From Lewinellaceae bacterium (GTDB lineage Bacteria; Bacteroidota; Bacteroidia; Chitinophagales; Saprospiraceae), in assembly GCA_020636095.1 (NCBI GenBank), contig JACJYN010000004.1, positions 1,087,604-1,151,603 on the forward strand: a stretch of DNA of 64,000 nucleotides, given 5' to 3'. Of the stretch, positions 60,807 to 64,000 are shown one piece after another. The notes under the pieces are model-generated. The model saw only the letters and a program-made list of their open reading frames with translations, was not told the origin of the DNA and made no database searches. Within the stretch, counting starts at the first letter, position 1. Each line of letters begins with the position of its first letter. The position numbers were made by a program, and so were the translations under genes.

Positions 60807-61679
60807 ATGAAAAATAAGATCATCCTGATTCTGCTCTCTCTGCCGTATTGGACGCTCAACGCCCAATTCGGCGGCAACCATTATGAAGAGGGCCTTGCGG
60901 TCTACTATGCCGATGACCTGCAGGGGCAAGCCACTTCCTATGGTGAATTATACCAAAGAGAAGGCTTTACCGCCGGCCATCCGTTCTATCCCATTGGAAC
61001 CATTGTACGGGTTACCCGGCTCGACAACGGGCAGTCCGTACAAGTACGAGTCAATGATAAAATGGCGCCCGACAATGAGCGCAAGATCATTCTTTCCCGC
61101 GCCGCCGCCATGGAGATCGGCCTGGTCACCGCCGGCAAACTGAGGGTGCGCATCGAAAGAGCCGACGGAGGCGGCAATCTTCCCTCCGATTATTCTACTC
61201 AACAGGGTATTAGCTACTCTTCCGGCGGCAACCGGGCCGGCCGGGTGGCCGCCAAGTCTCCCTATAGCACATTCAACTATTCCAGCGGCGCACTGCAAGC
61301 CCGGGACAGCCGTTATACCCCTGCCACGAGCACTGTTTACCCGAGCCCGCAACCCGAGGCCTACGAATCTGCCAACGCTTACCGGCCGCCCTCCGCTGGA
61401 GGCGGCATGTCAAGTGTGGTTCAAAACAGCGGCAGAGCCCTCGCTCCGGGAATCACCGGTTATGTCATTCAATTGGCTTCGTATGCGGACGGCGCCCATG
61501 CCGTCAGCAATGTCAATCAACTTTTGAAGCAAGGTGTGCAGCATGTTTACATCTGGGAAAAAGATGGCAACAACCGCGTTGTGATCGCCCGGTTCAGCGA
61601 TAAAACCAGCGCCACCGATTACCTCAACAACCTCCGGCAGCAATATCTGCTGGATGGGATCGTCGTACAACTTAGGTAA
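60807..61679 (+). CDS. RlpA-like DPBB protein with SPOR domain (paralog 2)
   Basis: 290 residues. Signal peptide ends LPYWTLNAQ. The DPBB domain has GLAVYYADDLQGQATSYGELYQ, PFYPIGTIVRVTRLDNG and VRVNDKMAPDNE. A longer, Ser/Tyr/Ala-rich linker than the first copy (QQGISYSSGGNRAGR ... PSPQPEAYESANAY). The SPOR domain has YVIQLASYADGAHAVSNVN and WEKDGNNRVVIARFSD. About half its residues match the first copy by eye, so duplication was not recent. Together they probably act in septal peptidoglycan turnover. Confidence 0.88.
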   Translation: MKNKIILILLSLPYWTLNAQFGGNHYEEGLAVYYADDLQGQATSYGELYQREGFTAGHPFYPIGTIVRVTRLDNGQSVQVRVNDKMAPDNERKIILSRAAAMEIGLVTAGKLRVRIERADGGGNLPSDYSTQQGISYSSGGNRAGRVAAKSPYSTFNYSSGALQARDSRYTPATSTVYPSPQPEAYESANAYRPPSAGGGMSSVVQNSGRALAPGITGYVIQLASYADGAHAVSNVNQLLKQGVQHVYIWEKDGNNRVVIARFSDKTSATDYLNNLRQQYLLDGIVVQLR

Positions 61680-61721
61680 TATTAAAAAAGCGCTTGTCTG
61701 ATAATCACCCGACAATGATCC

Positions 61722-61759
61722 ACCTTCCAGGTTTTTCCAGCCTGGAAGGTTTCTTTTTA
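61722..61759 (+). terminator. Rho-independent terminator after RlpA paralog 2
   Basis: ACCTTCCAGG and CCTGGAAGGT are perfect arms around TTTTTCCAG and are followed by TTCTTTTT. It also stands at the end of the convergent MFS gene. Confidence 0.8.
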
Positions 61760-61766
61760 TCCAACC

Positions 61767-62948
61767 TCACTCCAACACTTTCCAGTTAAAATACAAAATG
61801 ATCAACAGAACCGCCCCCGCCGTTGCCCCAAACAAGGCCGCCGGGCTGAACTGAAACCAGATCAACCCCGCCAGGGAACTGGCCAGCAGGGTAGTTACCG
61901 AACGCAACCCTTCATACGTACCGATAGCTGTCGCTCGTTCTCCTGCCGGCGCCAGGTTGCTGATCCAGGCCTTGCCCACTCCTTCCGTGAGGGCGGCGTA
62001 CAGGCCGTACAACAGGAAGAGCAGGCCAAACTGCCACCAATCGGCCGCCAGGGCCATTCCGCCGTAAACGGCAGCAAAGACGAGCAACCCGCTGATGAAG
62101 GTTGGTTTCAACCCCCATCGGTCCGCCAGGCTACCCGCCGGATAAGCCGCCAGGGCGTATACAAGGTTGTAAAAAATATAAAATCCGATTAGTACAGAAT
62201 CGCTGATGCCCTTGTACTTCAGCATCAAAAGTAAAAAGAGGTCGGAGCTGTTGACCAGGGCGAAGGCCAGTAAACCCCAAAGAAGGCGCCGGTAAGCCGG
62301 GCTGCTTTCGGTGACGTATTTCAAAAAACTGAAAAATCCGGGGCTACCCGTTTTTGCTGCCTGGGTTGAAGGCTCCGCCTGATAAGCCGGCTCTTTCAAC
62401 AGGAGGGTAAAAGCCACTGCCGCCAGGCCGGGGAAAACGGCGAGTAGAAATAAAGTGCGGTAATAGCCCGGATACGCCCACAGGAAGAGCAACGCCAGCA
62501 AGGGGCCGATGGCCGCCCCCAGGGTATCCATTCCCCGGTGGAAGCCAAACACCCGGGCGCGGGTGGCCTGGGTAGCCTCCGCCGCCAGCAAGGCATCGCG
62601 GGCCCCGGTGCGGATGCCCTTACCCAGGCGGTCAGTGGTGCGGGCGCCCAGCACCCAGAGGGGGGCCGTCCACACGGCCATCAGGGGTTTGGACAGGGCG
62701 CTCAACAGATAGCCTAATTGCACAAACGGCACCTTTCGGGCCCGATAATCAGACAACTTTCCGAAATAGCCCTTGCTCAGGCCGGCGGTAGCCTCGGCTA
62801 TGCCCTCCAGGATGCCGATCCCCAACACCGAAAAACCGATGCTTTCCAGGTACAAAGGCATGATGGGATACAGCATCTCGCTGGCCATGTCGGTGAACAG
62901 GCTGACCAGGCCGAGTATCCAGATGGTGCGGGTGAGGAGGGTTTTCAT
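61767..62948 (-). CDS. MFS transporter
   Basis: 393 residues from MKTLLTRTIWILGLVSLFTD at 62948; the start at 62990 reads through a GAATGAAT repeat (62951-62979). About twelve TM helices, with the MFS A-like motif GKLSDYRARKVPF between TM2 and TM3 and ADRWGLKPTFISG in the second half. GARTTDRLGKGIRTGARDALLA is typical of a subgroup of drug/metabolite MFS proteins in Bacteroidota (YbfB/YfkF-like). The substrate is unknown. Monocistronic; its 3' end is convergent with the RlpA pair. Confidence 0.88.
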   Translation of the reverse strand: MKTLLTRTIWILGLVSLFTDMASEMLYPIMPLYLESIGFSVLGIGILEGIAEATAGLSKGYFGKLSDYRARKVPFVQLGYLLSALSKPLMAVWTAPLWVLGARTTDRLGKGIRTGARDALLAAEATQATRARVFGFHRGMDTLGAAIGPLLALLFLWAYPGYYRTLFLLAVFPGLAAVAFTLLLKEPAYQAEPSTQAAKTGSPGFFSFLKYVTESSPAYRRLLWGLLAFALVNSSDLFLLLMLKYKGISDSVLIGFYIFYNLVYALAAYPAGSLADRWGLKPTFISGLLVFAAVYGGMALAADWWQFGLLFLLYGLYAALTEGVGKAWISNLAPAGERATAIGTYEGLRSVTTLLASSLAGLIWFQFSPAALFGATAGAVLLIILYFNWKVLE

Positions 62949-62991
62949 GGAGTGAATGAATGAATGAATGAGTGAATGAAAGCAACGCAAA

Positions 62992-63474
62992 TTACGGCCT
63001 TTTATACACTACCCTATCTTTCATCACCAACCTCACTTTCCGCAGGCTGGAAATATCAGACAACGGGTTGCCCTGCACAGCGATGATATCGGCCAGGAAC
63101 CCCTTTTGGATACGCCCCAGCTCCGGAAGGTGAAATACCTCTGCCTTGCCTGAGGTGGCAGACCGTAAAACCTCCAACGGCTTCATTCCATACTCCACCA
63201 TAAGTTCCAGTTCTTCCGGCAGGAAAGTCGGTTGGGCAGCTCCATTCGGGCCCCAGCGGTAGTCGGCGTAGACTTTTATAAAATCTGCCCCTTTGCCGAT
63301 CTGATCCCGCACCACCCGAATGAGGGCGTCGCCATCAGCCGGCTCGGCGCCCAGAGGCACTTCGAAATCCGGCTTAAAACCTTTCGGCCCATAGCTGCCG
63401 GTAGTGACGATGGCCCTGCTCGAAACGATGAGCCGCGGGCCGGGGATAATGCCCTGCTCGATAGCCTGCTTGAG
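62992..63474 (-). pseudogene. Broken imidazolonepropionase-like amidohydrolase
   Basis: The frame is open from a TAG at 63475 and begins LKQAIEQGIIPGPRLIVSS, with no start codon and without the N-terminal metal HxH region. It continues GADFIKVYADYRWGPN and TFLPEELELMVE, then jumps straight to YGMKPLEVLRSATSGKAEVF and GFLADIIAVQGNP. In the intact family about 110 residues, including metal His residues, stand between those blocks. The gene therefore lost its 5' part and an internal segment, probably by recombination between two ELELMVE-like stretches. The C-terminal end (RKVRLVMKDRVVYKRP) is normal. Confidence 0.8.
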
Positions 63475-63549
63475 CTATGTATTGAAGGAGGAGAATGCAT
63501 AACCACCAATATAGCCCATTCTTTGATATTTTGAGAAGAGATTTTCCGG

Positions 63550-64000
63550 TTACCCGCCGGATAAATCTGGCGCGTCCAGTTGTTCGATCAGGTCCACCGT
63601 CGGGAAGTTGCAAAGGTTGTAGTGGTAGTTGCGGGCGTCGGACAGCGCTTTTTCTGTCACTTCCACCTTATTGCTTTCCAGAGACCGGCGGGCGCAGAAA
63701 CGCGCCGCATCGCCTGAAAAATAGAAATGGGCGATCATTCCGAAGTAATTGTTCATGATGACACCGTCCAGGTTATCTCGGTCCATCATTTCGGAGAGGA
63801 CGTTGGTGGCGACCTGGAACTGCCTTTTATCCAGCGCCAGCAGCCCGATGTCGAAGAGCTTGTCGGAAGAACCGGGGATGAGGCTCAGTACGCTCAGCAC
63901 TCGGGGCATCATGTCGGAATAATCCTTTTTGAGAGAGGCCAGGGCGATCTTGTAGGTGCAATCCTTGATTTTGAGGGTCTCATTGCCCTGGATAAGCGGG
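63550..64000 (-). CDS. Hypothetical protein (5' part outside window)
   Basis: The reading frame is open from the window edge to 63550, at least 150 residues. It contains SLKKDYSDMMPRVLSVLSLIPG, FDIGLLALDKRQFQVATNVLSEM, NNYFGMIAHFYFSGDAARFCARRSLE and a C-terminal NYHYNLCNFPTVDLIEQLDAPD. The pattern is helical, possibly TPR-like, with no domain recognised. It is in the same direction as the broken amidohydrolase. Start and upstream partner are not visible. Confidence 0.6.
   Translation of the reverse strand, partial: PLIQGNETLKIKDCTYKIALASLKKDYSDMMPRVLSVLSLIPGSSDKLFDIGLLALDKRQFQVATNVLSEMMDRDNLDGVIMNNYFGMIAHFYFSGDAARFCARRSLESNKVEVTEKALSDARNYHYNLCNFPTVDLIEQLDAPDLSGG

Noticed and set aside
62951..62979. 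GAATGAAT tandem repeat as a phase-variation tract for the MFS gene
   Set aside because: It lies upstream of the chosen ATG and short in copy number; it could only matter if translation began at 62990, which lacks support.

Overview
The window looks like chromosome of a Bacteroidota bacterium of the Saprospiria type (Lewinella/Haliscomenobacter-like). The evidence is a PorP/SprF-family protein beside a TPR/PD40 protein, several proteins with C-terminal type IX secretion (T9SS) sorting domains, a carboxypeptidase-like-domain TonB-dependent receptor, and promoters of the Bacteroidota form TTG-N18/19-TAnnTTTG with almost no Shine-Dalgarno signal. No phage, plasmid, CRISPR or complete insertion sequence was seen. 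Intergenic DNA is rich in short repeats, palindromes and gene remnants.

Layout. 1-1.9 kb: T9SS-associated pair (TPR/PD40 protein cut by the window edge, and PorP/SprF). 2-5 kb: coaE overlapping a LOG-family gene, then a metallophosphoesterase with a truncated P-loop kinase, and a Gfo/Idh/MocA remnant. 5.2-9.7 kb: sulfatase, then a tight minus-strand set (amidohydrolase, short-chain dehydrogenase, mutarotase) that reads as oxidative L-fucose-type sugar breakdown, with a glycerophosphodiesterase lipoprotein upstream. 9.8-18 kb: large secreted or outer-membrane proteins (gluzincin/propeller/barrel fusion, M1 aminopeptidase, sortilin-like propeller). 18-26 kb: rhodanese, MsrB, membrane protein, extracellular nuclease, TonB-dependent receptor. 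26-30 kb: TsaC/YciO-like protein, a lone MoxR-type ATPase, and a 0.75 kb repeat-filled gap. 30-35 kb: two T9SS cargo proteins, the second an M43 metalloprotease whose signal-peptide region appears split by a short insertion. 35.7-42.7 kb: MBL-fold hydrolase, purU, a candidate small RNA, an MBOAT/AlgJ-like O-acetylation set, polyprenyl synthase. 42.8-46.4 kb: response regulator, degenerate hybrid kinase, YpdA-like reductase. 46.5-51 kb: membrane glycosyltransferase, a tandem array of tRNA-like repeats ending in an intact tRNA-Ala(GGC), and a BLUF-adenylyl cyclase. 51-58 kb: a 2349-residue multi-repeat T9SS protein with a frameshift in its last residues. 58-64 kb: helical protein, tandem RlpA-SPOR paralogs, MFS transporter, broken amidohydrolase, and a partial gene.

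Most notable: (1) three exact 101-bp repeats plus a fourth 5'-degenerate copy of a tRNA-like sequence behind one promoter and in front of tRNA-Ala(GGC); (2) a small inverted-repeat element present twice with 8-bp target duplications (14.7 and 36.5 kb); (3) at least four long imperfect palindromes that share a central core but have locus-specific, self-complementary arms; (4) a light-sensor cyclase matching the bPAC type at every key residue; (5) an orphan promoter-to-terminator unit at 37.7-37.9 kb. Family names rest on motifs and recalled sequence patterns; no database search was possible.
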